Shown here: piece after piece, positions 18,384-26,058 of the stretch
Layout of the letters: every line of letters begins with the position of its first letter
Position numbering within the stretch: position 1 is the stretch's first letter
Origin: Saccharicrinis fermentans DSM 9555 = JCM 21142
GTDB taxonomy: Bacteria; Bacteroidota; Bacteroidia; Bacteroidales; Marinilabiliaceae
Length of the DNA stretch: 64,000 bases
Reading direction: 5' to 3'
Assembly: GCF_000517085.1 (NCBI RefSeq)
Contig: NZ_KI912107.1
Span: 3,717,980 to 3,781,979 of the forward strand
Notes under the pieces: model-generated
What the model saw: the letters and a program-made list of their open reading frames with translations, nothing else
The model's database searches: none
What the model was told of the DNA's origin: nothing
Position numbers and translations under genes: made by a program

Positions 18384-18390
18384 TTTCTTT

Positions 18391-18671
18391 TCACAAAAAT
18401 CACACACGCCCCATTTCATATAACCATTTCCGTATTTTTACGTATTAACTAATAATTTTTAAGATAATTATATATTAACGTATAAAAACCATTCAACCTG
18501 AAAGATTCATCAATGGATGAATCAATAGAGTATATTAGATTCGGTTATACACAATAGCCGTATCAACCAACATAGATGAAGTCCATTCCATCCAACAGCA
18601 TCACTGTTAAAGAAAGAAATACTTCAGCCATTGTTGAAAACAGGGTTGTGTTTTGACAAAACAATATTTTT
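18391..18671 (+). other. Leader region of the Usp gene with a 20-bp palindrome
   Basis: 281 bases with no recognisable gene. It contains GATTCATC (18504-18511), a 4-base spacer and GATGAATC (18516-18523), a perfect inverted repeat that could bind a dimeric regulator. No clear TAnnTTTG promoter was found, though the region is very AT-rich. Confidence 0.4.
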
Positions 18672-19532
18672 ATGAGGCGGATATTAGTTCCTATTGATTT
18701 TTCCGAAAATTCTTTCAATGCATTGAATTATGGAATTCAAATTGCAAATAAGTTAAATGCAGAACTGCGTATTATTCATGTCAGAACCCAAAAACAGACG
18801 CAGAAATATTTGCGTAAGAACATAGACTCTTTGCTAACCGAAGACTTGGAAGGCTGGTTAGATGAAATCATTATCAAACACAAACCCAGCTATTTAGTAC
18901 CTGGCGGAAGCATTGACTATAAAATCAGAGAAGGCAATGTATTTAAAGAGGTATCGAACCAAGCCAAGTATGACGACACCACTATAATAGTAATGGGGAC
19001 ACATGGAGCCTCAGGTTTTGAAGACAAATACATTGGTAGCAATGCGTACCGATTGGTTAGTGCTTCGGAAGTTCCGGTACTAGCCATAAGGCCGGAAAGA
19101 ACATGGCGAGGCATCAACAAAATTGTACTTCCCATCAGCCAACGTAAATCCAGCAGACAAAAAGTACCGGCTGTAGTAGGACTGGCCAAGCTTTTTGATG
19201 CCCAAATATATGTGGTAGGCGTAAAAGAAAAAGGTTATAGTCTGGCCAACAGTCGAGTTAAAGTCTTTGTAAAGCAAACGGTGAAATTCATTGAGAAAAA
19301 TACAGATATTAAAGTTGATTCACAATTGATTACCGAAGGAAAACGAGCTGACGTCTTATTAAAATATGCAAGCACCATAGATGCCGATATTTTAGCAACC
19401 GGCATGCACCACTCAGGTAATCCATTTGAAAACATCATAAAGCCCTTTGTAAATCAATTAATTAACGAATCAGACTGTCCTGTCCTTGCTGTTCCAACAA
19501 AAGAAATGCTATCTTTGAGCTCAAACTATTAA
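18672..19532 (+). CDS. Tandem-domain universal stress protein
   Basis: A 286-aa cytosolic protein made of two Usp domains. The first (about 1-143) keeps the ATP-binding signature G-x2-G-x9-GS in GTHGASGFEDKYIGS, followed by VPVLAIRP. The second (about 148-280) ends with CPVLAVPT but its loop GMHHSGNPFENIIKP lacks the glycine signature, so probably only one domain binds nucleotide. Role: stress or growth-arrest signalling; the target is unknown. A SPOR protein gene follows after 8 bases and is probably co-transcribed. Confidence 0.92.
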   Translation: MRRILVPIDFSENSFNALNYGIQIANKLNAELRIIHVRTQKQTQKYLRKNIDSLLTEDLEGWLDEIIIKHKPSYLVPGGSIDYKIREGNVFKEVSNQAKYDDTTIIVMGTHGASGFEDKYIGSNAYRLVSASEVPVLAIRPERTWRGINKIVLPISQRKSSRQKVPAVVGLAKLFDAQIYVVGVKEKGYSLANSRVKVFVKQTVKFIEKNTDIKVDSQLITEGKRADVLLKYASTIDADILATGMHHSGNPFENIIKPFVNQLINESDCPVLAVPTKEMLSLSSNY

Positions 19533-19540
19533 TATTAGAT

Positions 19541-19996
19541 ATGCTCAAAATAACGTTTGCTTTTATTTTTTGTTTGTTTGTTACAAACCTTAAGTCACAG
19601 GAAAATACAGGCACACAATTTTTTAGGAACATTTGTGATGCGCAGACAGATTCAGGAAGCTTAATTATTTTTCAAGAACCTGGATTAGAAAATATTGTAG
19701 GCATCCATATAGATGCCAATAAAAAAAGCCGAGGTATTGATGGATTTCGGATTCAACTATACCTGGGCTCCAATAAAAATGCCAAGAAAGAGGCTACCCA
19801 AATAAAAGGAAAACTCTTATCTCTATTCCCGGAAGAGAAGCCATACATTATGTATGAAGCCCCATTCTGGAGAGTTCAGGTGGGCGACTTCAGGAGTAAA
19901 AACGAAGCATTGTCGCTATACCGCAAACTAAAAATAGAGTTCCCCAGCTGTTATCCGGTACCTGTTGACAATGTATCTATTGGCAATTTAAAATAA
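19541..19996 (+). CDS. Small exported SPOR-domain-like protein
   Basis: A 151-aa protein with a signal peptide (cut likely after LKSQ). The remainder fits a SPOR domain: GFRIQLYLGSN, a helix with AKKEATQIKGKLL, then APFWRVQVGDFRSKNEALSLYRKLKIEFP. SPOR domains bind peptidoglycan lacking stem peptides, so a periplasmic cell-wall role is likely. It sits in a probable operon with the Usp gene, an association common in Bacteroidota but of unknown meaning. Confidence 0.8.
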   Translation: MLKITFAFIFCLFVTNLKSQENTGTQFFRNICDAQTDSGSLIIFQEPGLENIVGIHIDANKKSRGIDGFRIQLYLGSNKNAKKEATQIKGKLLSLFPEEKPYIMYEAPFWRVQVGDFRSKNEALSLYRKLKIEFPSCYPVPVDNVSIGNLK

Positions 19997-20135
19997 TTAC
20001 GCTGATACTATTGTCTAAGCCCACCCATTCATAAATGAGTATAAATAGTTTTTCAAACTAACGACCATACCCCCTATTGCAGTCAAGAATTCTCATATAG
20101 AAAATAGCTTAACATTTATTAATGGGTACTTCTTG

Positions 20136-20166
20136 TTGGGTATACCGAAAAAATAGAATAAATTTG
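20136..20166 (+). promoter_or_regulatory. Promoter of the PurF-like gene
   Basis: TTG at 20136-20138, a 20-base spacer and TAAATTTG at 20159-20166. Transcription would start near 20173, giving a leader of about 30 bases that includes a short upstream frame (ATG 20180, five codons) before the gene's ATG at 20202. Confidence 0.65.
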
Positions 20167-20201
20167 CGCTTTCTTAAAAATGAAGTTAGTCACTTAATGT
20201 T

Positions 20202-22103
20202 ATGAGCGATCAAATTAAGCATGAATGCGGTTTCGTATTAATAAGATTACGTAAACCACTGGAGTATTACAAAGAAAAGTACGGGACTTGGATGTATGGA
20301 CTCCATAAGCTGTATTTACTAATGGAAAAACAGCACAACAGAGGGCAAGATGGCGCGGGAGTGGTAAGCTTAAAACTTGATCAAAAATCCGGAACAAAAT
20401 ATTTATCCAGACAACGTTCCAATAAGCAAAACCCTATCCAGGAGGTTTTTAAACGAATCAACATGGCCATGGGTAAAATTGATGGCAGCTCCACTGAATT
20501 AATGAAAGATCCAGAATGGGCAAAACAAAATCTACCCTTCTGTGGAGAACTATACCTGGGACATCTTCGCTATGGTACTTTTGGAAGAAGCAGCATTGAT
20601 TACGTTCATCCGGTGATGCGTGAAAATAACTGGCGATCAAGAAACTTAGTATTAGCTGGCAACTTTAACCTAACGAATGTGGATGAAATTTTTGAAAACC
20701 TGGAAGACCTAGGTCAACACCCCAAAGATTTTACCGATACAGTGACCATGCTCGAAAATGTGGGTCATTTTTTAGACGAAGAGAACCAACTACTATTCAG
20801 ACAATATAAAAACGAAGGTTATACCAACCGTGAAATCTCCCACAAAATAGAAACCGATCTTGATGTGCGAAAAATACTGGAACGCTCCAGTCGCAGATGG
20901 GATGGTGGTTATGTGATCGCTGGTATGTTTGGGCACGGCGACTCTTTTGTTGCACGTGATCCATGGGGCATCCGTCCTGCATCCTATTATCTCGATGATG
21001 AAGTGGTGGTGGTGGCCTCTGAGAGAGCTGTCATTCAAACAGCCATGAATGTTGCCATACGCGACGTTCAGGAATTAAAACCCGGTCATGCCCTCATCGT
21101 TAAAAAGAATGGAGAAGTATCAGAAGAGTTAGTGCGCGTTCCTCAGGAACGTAGATCCTGCTCCTTCGAAAGAATTTATTTTTCAAGAGGAAGTGACAAA
21201 TACATCTACCAGGAAAGAAAGAAATTAGGAAAGTTACTCGCACCTACCTTATTAAAAATGGTAGACTACGATCTTGAAAAAACGGTATTCTCTTATATCC
21301 CAAACACAGCCGAAACCGCATTTTACGGTATGATTGAAGGCGTAAGAGATGCCTGTGATAAAATAAAAATTGAAAAGATAAAGAAGCTGGGCAGTGATAT
21401 CACCGACGAAAAACTCGAGAAGATCATGCAAGTAGAACCCCGCTTTGAAAAGATGGCTATCAAAGACGTCAAAATGAGGACCTTTATTGCCGATGACGAA
21501 AGTCGCGACGACTTGGTGGCTCACGTCTACGATGTCACCTACGGAATCGTTAAAAACCAAGAAGACACCTTGGTAGTCATTGACGACTCTATTGTCAGAG
21601 GAACCACTCTGAAAAAAAGTATCCTCAAAATATTAGACAGGTTACATCCCAAAAAGATCATCATTGTATCATCGGCTCCTCAAATCAGATATCCGGACTG
21701 CTATGGAATAGACATGGCCAAACTAGGAGATTTCTGTGCATTCCGTGCAGCCATCGAGCTGCTTAAGGATAGAGGCATGAAAAACATTATTGATGATGTT
21801 TATAAAAAATGCAAGGAACAACAAAACCTTCCCAAAGAAGAAATTGTAAATTACGTTTGTGAGATCTACAAACCTTTTAGCCCTCAAGAAGTATCTGACA
21901 AAATAGCCGAGATGCTCAAACCGCACGACATAGATGCTGAAGTAAGTATCGTTTACCAATCGGTGGAGAACCTTCACAAGGCATGTCCAAACGACAAAGG
22001 AGACTGGTATTTCACAGGTAACTATCCAACACCTGGTGGCAACAAAGTGGTCAACACTTCGTTCATCAACTTTATGGAAGGACGAAACGCCAGGGCCTAC
22101 TAA
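20202..22103 (+). CDS. Amidophosphoribosyltransferase-family protein (long Bacteroidota form)
   Basis: A 633-aa class II glutamine amidotransferase fused to a phosphoribosyltransferase domain. The nucleophile is probably Cys9 (HECGF), exposed after removal of an eight-residue propeptide. NRGQDGAG and the GHLRYGT segment belong to the glutaminase domain. VVIDDSIVRGTTLKKS is the PRPP-binding loop. It should make phosphoribosylamine, the first step of purine synthesis. It is longer than typical PurF (about 470-510 aa), with insertions in the C-terminal half, so it may be a paralogue with a different role. No purine genes are adjacent. Confidence 0.87.
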   Translation: MSDQIKHECGFVLIRLRKPLEYYKEKYGTWMYGLHKLYLLMEKQHNRGQDGAGVVSLKLDQKSGTKYLSRQRSNKQNPIQEVFKRINMAMGKIDGSSTELMKDPEWAKQNLPFCGELYLGHLRYGTFGRSSIDYVHPVMRENNWRSRNLVLAGNFNLTNVDEIFENLEDLGQHPKDFTDTVTMLENVGHFLDEENQLLFRQYKNEGYTNREISHKIETDLDVRKILERSSRRWDGGYVIAGMFGHGDSFVARDPWGIRPASYYLDDEVVVVASERAVIQTAMNVAIRDVQELKPGHALIVKKNGEVSEELVRVPQERRSCSFERIYFSRGSDKYIYQERKKLGKLLAPTLLKMVDYDLEKTVFSYIPNTAETAFYGMIEGVRDACDKIKIEKIKKLGSDITDEKLEKIMQVEPRFEKMAIKDVKMRTFIADDESRDDLVAHVYDVTYGIVKNQEDTLVVIDDSIVRGTTLKKSILKILDRLHPKKIIIVSSAPQIRYPDCYGIDMAKLGDFCAFRAAIELLKDRGMKNIIDDVYKKCKEQQNLPKEEIVNYVCEIYKPFSPQEVSDKIAEMLKPHDIDAEVSIVYQSVENLHKACPNDKGDWYFTGNYPTPGGNKVVNTSFINFMEGRNARAY

Positions 22104-22120
22104 TAAAATATTCTGAACAC

Positions 22121-22155
22121 AAAAGGCTGCCATGGTTAATGCATGGCAGCCTTTT
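22121..22155. terminator. Bidirectional intrinsic terminator
   Basis: AAAAGGCTGCCATG (22121-22134) pairs perfectly with CATGGCAGCCTTTT (22142-22155) around a 7-base loop. It lies between the convergent PurF-like and serine hydrolase genes, and both strands end in T-runs. Confidence 0.93.
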
Positions 22156-22156
22156 G

Positions 22157-23317
22157 TTATTTTTTAAGATGATTTCTTTCGTGTAATATCCGTTTTGCGG
22201 TTAAAACATAGGCATACAGATCGCTCGGATGATGATGTATCTTAACCTTGCTGCGCTTATGTCCCAGGCGAACTACAATGGCATTTTCATTTTTAAGAAC
22301 AATAATATACTGTCCATAAATACCTCTGGCATATGGTATCTGTTCTCCTTCAAGATTCAACAACCACCACTGATAACCATAAAAATCCACTTCTTCTTTA
22401 TCTTCATGATCCACTAAATAACTGGCAGGGGTGATGGATTCTGTCATATACTTTTCTGTTATTAGCTGCTGACCATTAATATTTCCTTTATGAAGCACCA
22501 CTTTACCAATACGGGCAAAGTCGCGGGCATTGCTATTAAAACAACAATAGGCTTTTTCATCACCTTTGGATTGATCCATACTCCAAAGTGCATCATTTTC
22601 TGCGCCCAACGGCACCCATAATTTTTCTGAAGCATAGTCCGACAAACTTTTACCCACTGCATTTTTCAGTATTAAAGCCAGCAGCTGCGTATTTCCGCTT
22701 TTATAATTAAACGCTACACCGGGCTTTTCAACCACCTTTAAATCCCTCACCAGTTGATTTACATGTTTACCATAATAAGCCTGCGTAGTAATGGAGAAAG
22801 GGCTCGTATAGCTCTCCTGCCAGTTCAAGCCGGAGCTCATGGTCAGCAAATCTTTTATTTTCAACTGATCATTGGGTTTCTCTTTGTACTCGGGTATAAA
22901 ATCGCCCACATATTGGTTCACATTATCAATATACCCATCCATAATGGCTGCCCCAATCAGTAAACTCACTATACTTTTTGCTGCTGAAAATGAATTTGAC
23001 AATGACTGCTCATTATATTCATCCCAGTACTCTTCATACACAATTGAGTCATCTTGTATGATCAGATAAGCAACCGACTCATAATGTTCTAAGCTATCTC
23101 TCTCATGCGGCAGCAAAGTAAACTGCATATAATCTTGTGAAAAGCCCCAAGGATTAGGCCTTGCGGCCCTTACTGTTCTATTATCAAATATGTGATAGTC
23201 ATCAATTCCGGGAAACAGGTTGACCAATGCGTTTTGTGCATAATATGGCAAGAAGGCATAAGTTATCCCCAGTATACCAACCAATACACAACATCCAATG
23301 ACAAATTTTCGCATCAT
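22157..23317 (-). CDS. Serine hydrolase of the beta-lactamase / penicillin-binding family
   Basis: 386 aa, anchored or exported by an N-terminal hydrophobic segment (about 5-25). Active-site motifs: SAAK (SxxK, about 111-114 from this start) and YKSGN (YxN). The third motif near the C-terminus (ARGIYGQ) replaces KTG, as in class C-like esterases and peptidases. Substrate unknown; antibiotic resistance is not implied. ATG 23317 is used rather than GTG 23323. It starts 20 bases after the end of the Lpd-like gene on the same strand, so the two are probably one operon. Confidence 0.85.
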   Translation of the reverse strand: MMRKFVIGCCVLVGILGITYAFLPYYAQNALVNLFPGIDDYHIFDNRTVRAARPNPWGFSQDYMQFTLLPHERDSLEHYESVAYLIIQDDSIVYEEYWDEYNEQSLSNSFSAAKSIVSLLIGAAIMDGYIDNVNQYVGDFIPEYKEKPNDQLKIKDLLTMSSGLNWQESYTSPFSITTQAYYGKHVNQLVRDLKVVEKPGVAFNYKSGNTQLLALILKNAVGKSLSDYASEKLWVPLGAENDALWSMDQSKGDEKAYCCFNSNARDFARIGKVVLHKGNINGQQLITEKYMTESITPASYLVDHEDKEEVDFYGYQWWLLNLEGEQIPYARGIYGQYIIVLKNENAIVVRLGHKRSKVKIHHHPSDLYAYVLTAKRILHERNHLKK

Positions 23318-23337
23318 ATACACCCTTTATTTAAAAA

Positions 23338-24831
23338 TTAAACAAGCTCATCCTCCGGCACCCACTCTTTAAATTTGATATATTCGGGGAAAGCCTCAGG
23401 CTTATAGATAGATTTTCCACTCAAGGCTCTTAAACATTCCTGAATACCCTCCGCAAGGCTGGGGTGAGGATAAAAAATCTTAAGCACCTCCTGCAGGCTA
23501 TTGCCTTGATTAATCAGGTGAGCCACAGAAACAATATAAGCCGAAGCTTGAGGTCCTCCAGCACGCATTCCTAATATTCGAGGCTGCTCCTCATTACTCA
23601 CAATAATTTTTATAAACCCATTGGTACTCCTCATGGCAATAGCCCTGTTTACCAACTTATTAGAATAATAAGCCACTTTATGCGCTATCTTTTTCTCTCG
23701 TAATTGTTTTTCATTGAGTCCCACAGATGCAAGCTCTGGTTTAAAAAACATCAAAGTCGACATATGAGAATAATCCAATGGATAACTGGGCGTATCTGCT
23801 ATTTGCTCGGCCGCCAGTCGGCCTTGAAATTCAGCCACACTATACAATTGCGTATGTCCTGATATATCACCGGCCGCATAAATATGACAGATATTATTGC
23901 CATCCCTTAACACACAATGATCAGCTATTTCAATTGTTCCTCTCTCGGTGGCTTGAACACCAATGTTACTTAACCCAAGCTTTTCGGTATTGGCCACCCT
24001 TCCGATGGCCACCAATGCCACATCCACCTCTATCACCTTACTATTACCCGCATCATAATCCAAAATAACCTCCAAATGATCAGGATACTTATTAATGGTT
24101 CTAAGGTGAGCCGTATGATGAATAATCACTCCATTATCCTCCAAGTTTTTGGAAACAAACTGACTTACATCATCATCTTCATAGGGTAAAACACGATTGG
24201 CACGATCTAACAGGTGCACCTCGGTTTGTTTAAAATTGCTAAAAATAGTGGCTATTTCGCAACCAATAATACCCGACCCGATGATCAGCATGCGTTCAGG
24301 AAATTTCTTCAAACTCAGCAGGTCATCCGAATTAATGATTCGTTCATGATCAATCTCTAAGCCCGGCGCTTTTCGAGGCTTAGCACCTGTTGCGATGACA
24401 AAATTTTTGGCTTTCAGTGTTTCAGTTGCATCATGTCCGGTCACTGTTATGGTATAAGGGTCTACAAACTTAGCCCAACCTTTCTTCAGACAAAGAGAAC
24501 CGGAACTCGACTTCTCTTCAGAGAAGGTTTCTATTTGACTAAGCATCTGATATTGCTTTTCCTTGGCAGCATGAATCACCGTTTTAATGACCATTTCAAA
24601 ATCAACACTTAAACTCCCCGAGCGGTAGCCCCGGTCTGTCCTGGCTGCAACGGCATAATCCATACTCAGCTCATACATCGTTTTAGAAGTCAGGGCACCA
24701 TTCATAATACCGGCACCCCCCAAGTGAGCTCCCTCCACAATACATATCTTCAGTCCAAAATCCAATGCACGCATAGCCGCCGAAAAACCAGCTGGCCCGG
24801 AGCCAATAACAATCAAATCATATTCCTTCAT
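23338..24831 (-). CDS. Lpd-like pyridine nucleotide-disulfide oxidoreductase lacking the redox cysteines
   Basis: A 497-aa FAD/NAD(P)-binding flavoprotein of the dihydrolipoamide dehydrogenase superfamily. FAD motif GSGPAG (10-15), NAD motif GSGIIGCEIA, AAGDISG and the C-terminal dimer interface with His-Pro-Ser-Leu-Ala-Glu are present. In the active-site helix, however, GGAGIMNGALTSK replaces GGTCxNxGCxPSK, so both redox cysteines are lost (Gly41 and Ala46). It cannot do disulfide chemistry; a transhydrogenase-like (compare SthA, which also lacks one cysteine) or quinone reductase role is possible. A TAAGTTTG -7 element lies at 24875-24882 (minus). Confidence 0.85.
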   Translation of the reverse strand: MKEYDLIVIGSGPAGFSAAMRALDFGLKICIVEGAHLGGAGIMNGALTSKTMYELSMDYAVAARTDRGYRSGSLSVDFEMVIKTVIHAAKEKQYQMLSQIETFSEEKSSSGSLCLKKGWAKFVDPYTITVTGHDATETLKAKNFVIATGAKPRKAPGLEIDHERIINSDDLLSLKKFPERMLIIGSGIIGCEIATIFSNFKQTEVHLLDRANRVLPYEDDDVSQFVSKNLEDNGVIIHHTAHLRTINKYPDHLEVILDYDAGNSKVIEVDVALVAIGRVANTEKLGLSNIGVQATERGTIEIADHCVLRDGNNICHIYAAGDISGHTQLYSVAEFQGRLAAEQIADTPSYPLDYSHMSTLMFFKPELASVGLNEKQLREKKIAHKVAYYSNKLVNRAIAMRSTNGFIKIIVSNEEQPRILGMRAGGPQASAYIVSVAHLINQGNSLQEVLKIFYPHPSLAEGIQECLRALSGKSIYKPEAFPEYIKFKEWVPEDELV

Positions 24832-24960
24832 CACAACATTTGAGGTTTATCAAAAAAAACTAGTAGGATAATAACAAACTTAAAATATTGTTCAATCCCA
24901 ACTAAAAAAATTCGTTTTAAAATACGACGTTTTTGCGAAATATTTCAACGAAAAGATGAC

Positions 24961-25557
24961 TTATTTAGACGTATTCAACAACCAGACCGGAAGCTTATGT
25001 CGTTCTTTTTTCAATAATGAATAAGATTCCAAATCAATATACTTATCATTCACCCATTCACCTTCCCTGATAATCCCCTCATAGGTAAAGCCCAAACGCT
25101 GCGGAACCTTTTTACTGGACATATTTCCCTTACCACAACGAATTTGAATTCTATTCATATTGAGCTGATCAAAAGCATAATTACACAAGGATACAACAGC
25201 ACTACTAATCACCCCTTTCTTTTGAAAATGCTCTGAAAGCCAATAACCTATATCCACTATCCGGTTAGCACTACTCAGCACTCTAATATTGATTACACCA
25301 ACAAACTCCCCATTCAATTCAACAACATATACAAATTCATCTCCTTTTTGTGCAGCCTCCATCACAGTATGTACAAAGTTCACCGTATCCTGAGGATCAA
25401 GAGTCAAACGCACAAAAGGCAACCACTCTGACAAGTAAGCCCTTTGTGTATCAATTGTATTAAAAATAATAGGGGCATCACTCAACTCAATAGCTCGTAA
25501 ACAGATATTATTATTCACCCAAATTCTTTTCGAAATAACACCTTCAGTACTTTCCAT
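24961..25557 (-). CDS. GNAT acetyltransferase, RimJ/RimL-like
   Basis: A 198-aa protein with a complete GNAT fold: ICLRAIELSDA at the first strand, VVELNGEFVGVINIR, DIGYWLSEHFQKKGVISSAV (acetyl-CoA pyrophosphate loop in a degenerate Q/RxxGxG form, QKKGV) and GFTYEGIIREGEW at the C-terminus. Members acetylate protein N-termini or small amines; the substrate here is unknown. It stands alone, with a 25-base gap to a small membrane-protein gene on the same strand that precedes it. Confidence 0.88.
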   Translation of the reverse strand: MESTEGVISKRIWVNNNICLRAIELSDAPIIFNTIDTQRAYLSEWLPFVRLTLDPQDTVNFVHTVMEAAQKGDEFVYVVELNGEFVGVINIRVLSSANRIVDIGYWLSEHFQKKGVISSAVVSLCNYAFDQLNMNRIQIRCGKGNMSSKKVPQRLGFTYEGIIREGEWVNDKYIDLESYSLLKKERHKLPVWLLNTSK

Positions 25558-25582
25558 TTATTGAAATATTAATAAGTATAAC

Positions 25583-25837
25583 TTATGACTTTTTTCTTTT
25601 TCTAAAATAAGGCCCGACAACGAGTTGCTTTACCACCCTCAACAACAACCAATACATAAGAACTAGAAATATGATATCGAACCAAATGATAAATTCGCGT
25701 TCTGACATGGAGTTCCCATCAAAGGAATGGTAAATGGTATAAGGTATAAGATGTAATGAATCTGGCCTTAGCATAAACAATGCCAGAGGAACCAAAACCA
25801 CAAGTGGAGAACAATAATATAAAACGTTGTATTTCAT
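25583..25837 (-). CDS. Small two-helix membrane protein, unknown function
   Basis: 84 aa with two hydrophobic segments (about 9-23 and 47-66), a polar loop between them and a strongly basic tail (FRKRKKS), which puts both ends in the cytoplasm. No family recognised. A TATATTTG -7 element lies on the minus strand at 25935-25942, about 100 bases before the ATG. Probably co-transcribed with the GNAT gene behind it. Confidence 0.6.
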   Translation of the reverse strand: MKYNVLYYCSPLVVLVPLALFMLRPDSLHLIPYTIYHSFDGNSMSEREFIIWFDIIFLVLMYWLLLRVVKQLVVGPYFRKRKKS

Positions 25838-26058
25838 ATTTAAAAATTAGCGAAAACTTGCCTCCATCGCCATAATCCTGTGCAAGAAAAGCGTTTTTTT
25901 GACATGTTTCATTATTTTTATCGATTATCAAACCCAAATATAAGAATCTTTAGCCCGTAAAATAAGTCCTATGCGCACCAAGTTAAGTCAACACTCTAAA
26001 CTATCAGCTATTTTTGAAACAGTTTTACTAAATTTATTTTTACATTGAGCGTTTAGCA

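Noticed and set aside
18065-18390. Could the three repeated units be a CRISPR array?
   Set aside because: Only three units, spacing of 124-132 bases, no uniform repeat of 24-40 bases, and each unit has its own hairpin instead of unique spacers. No cas genes are near.
22157-23317. Beta-lactamase resistance gene
   Set aside because: Only the shared SxxK and YxN motifs are present and the third motif is not KTG; the family includes many esterases and peptidases, so no resistance call is made.
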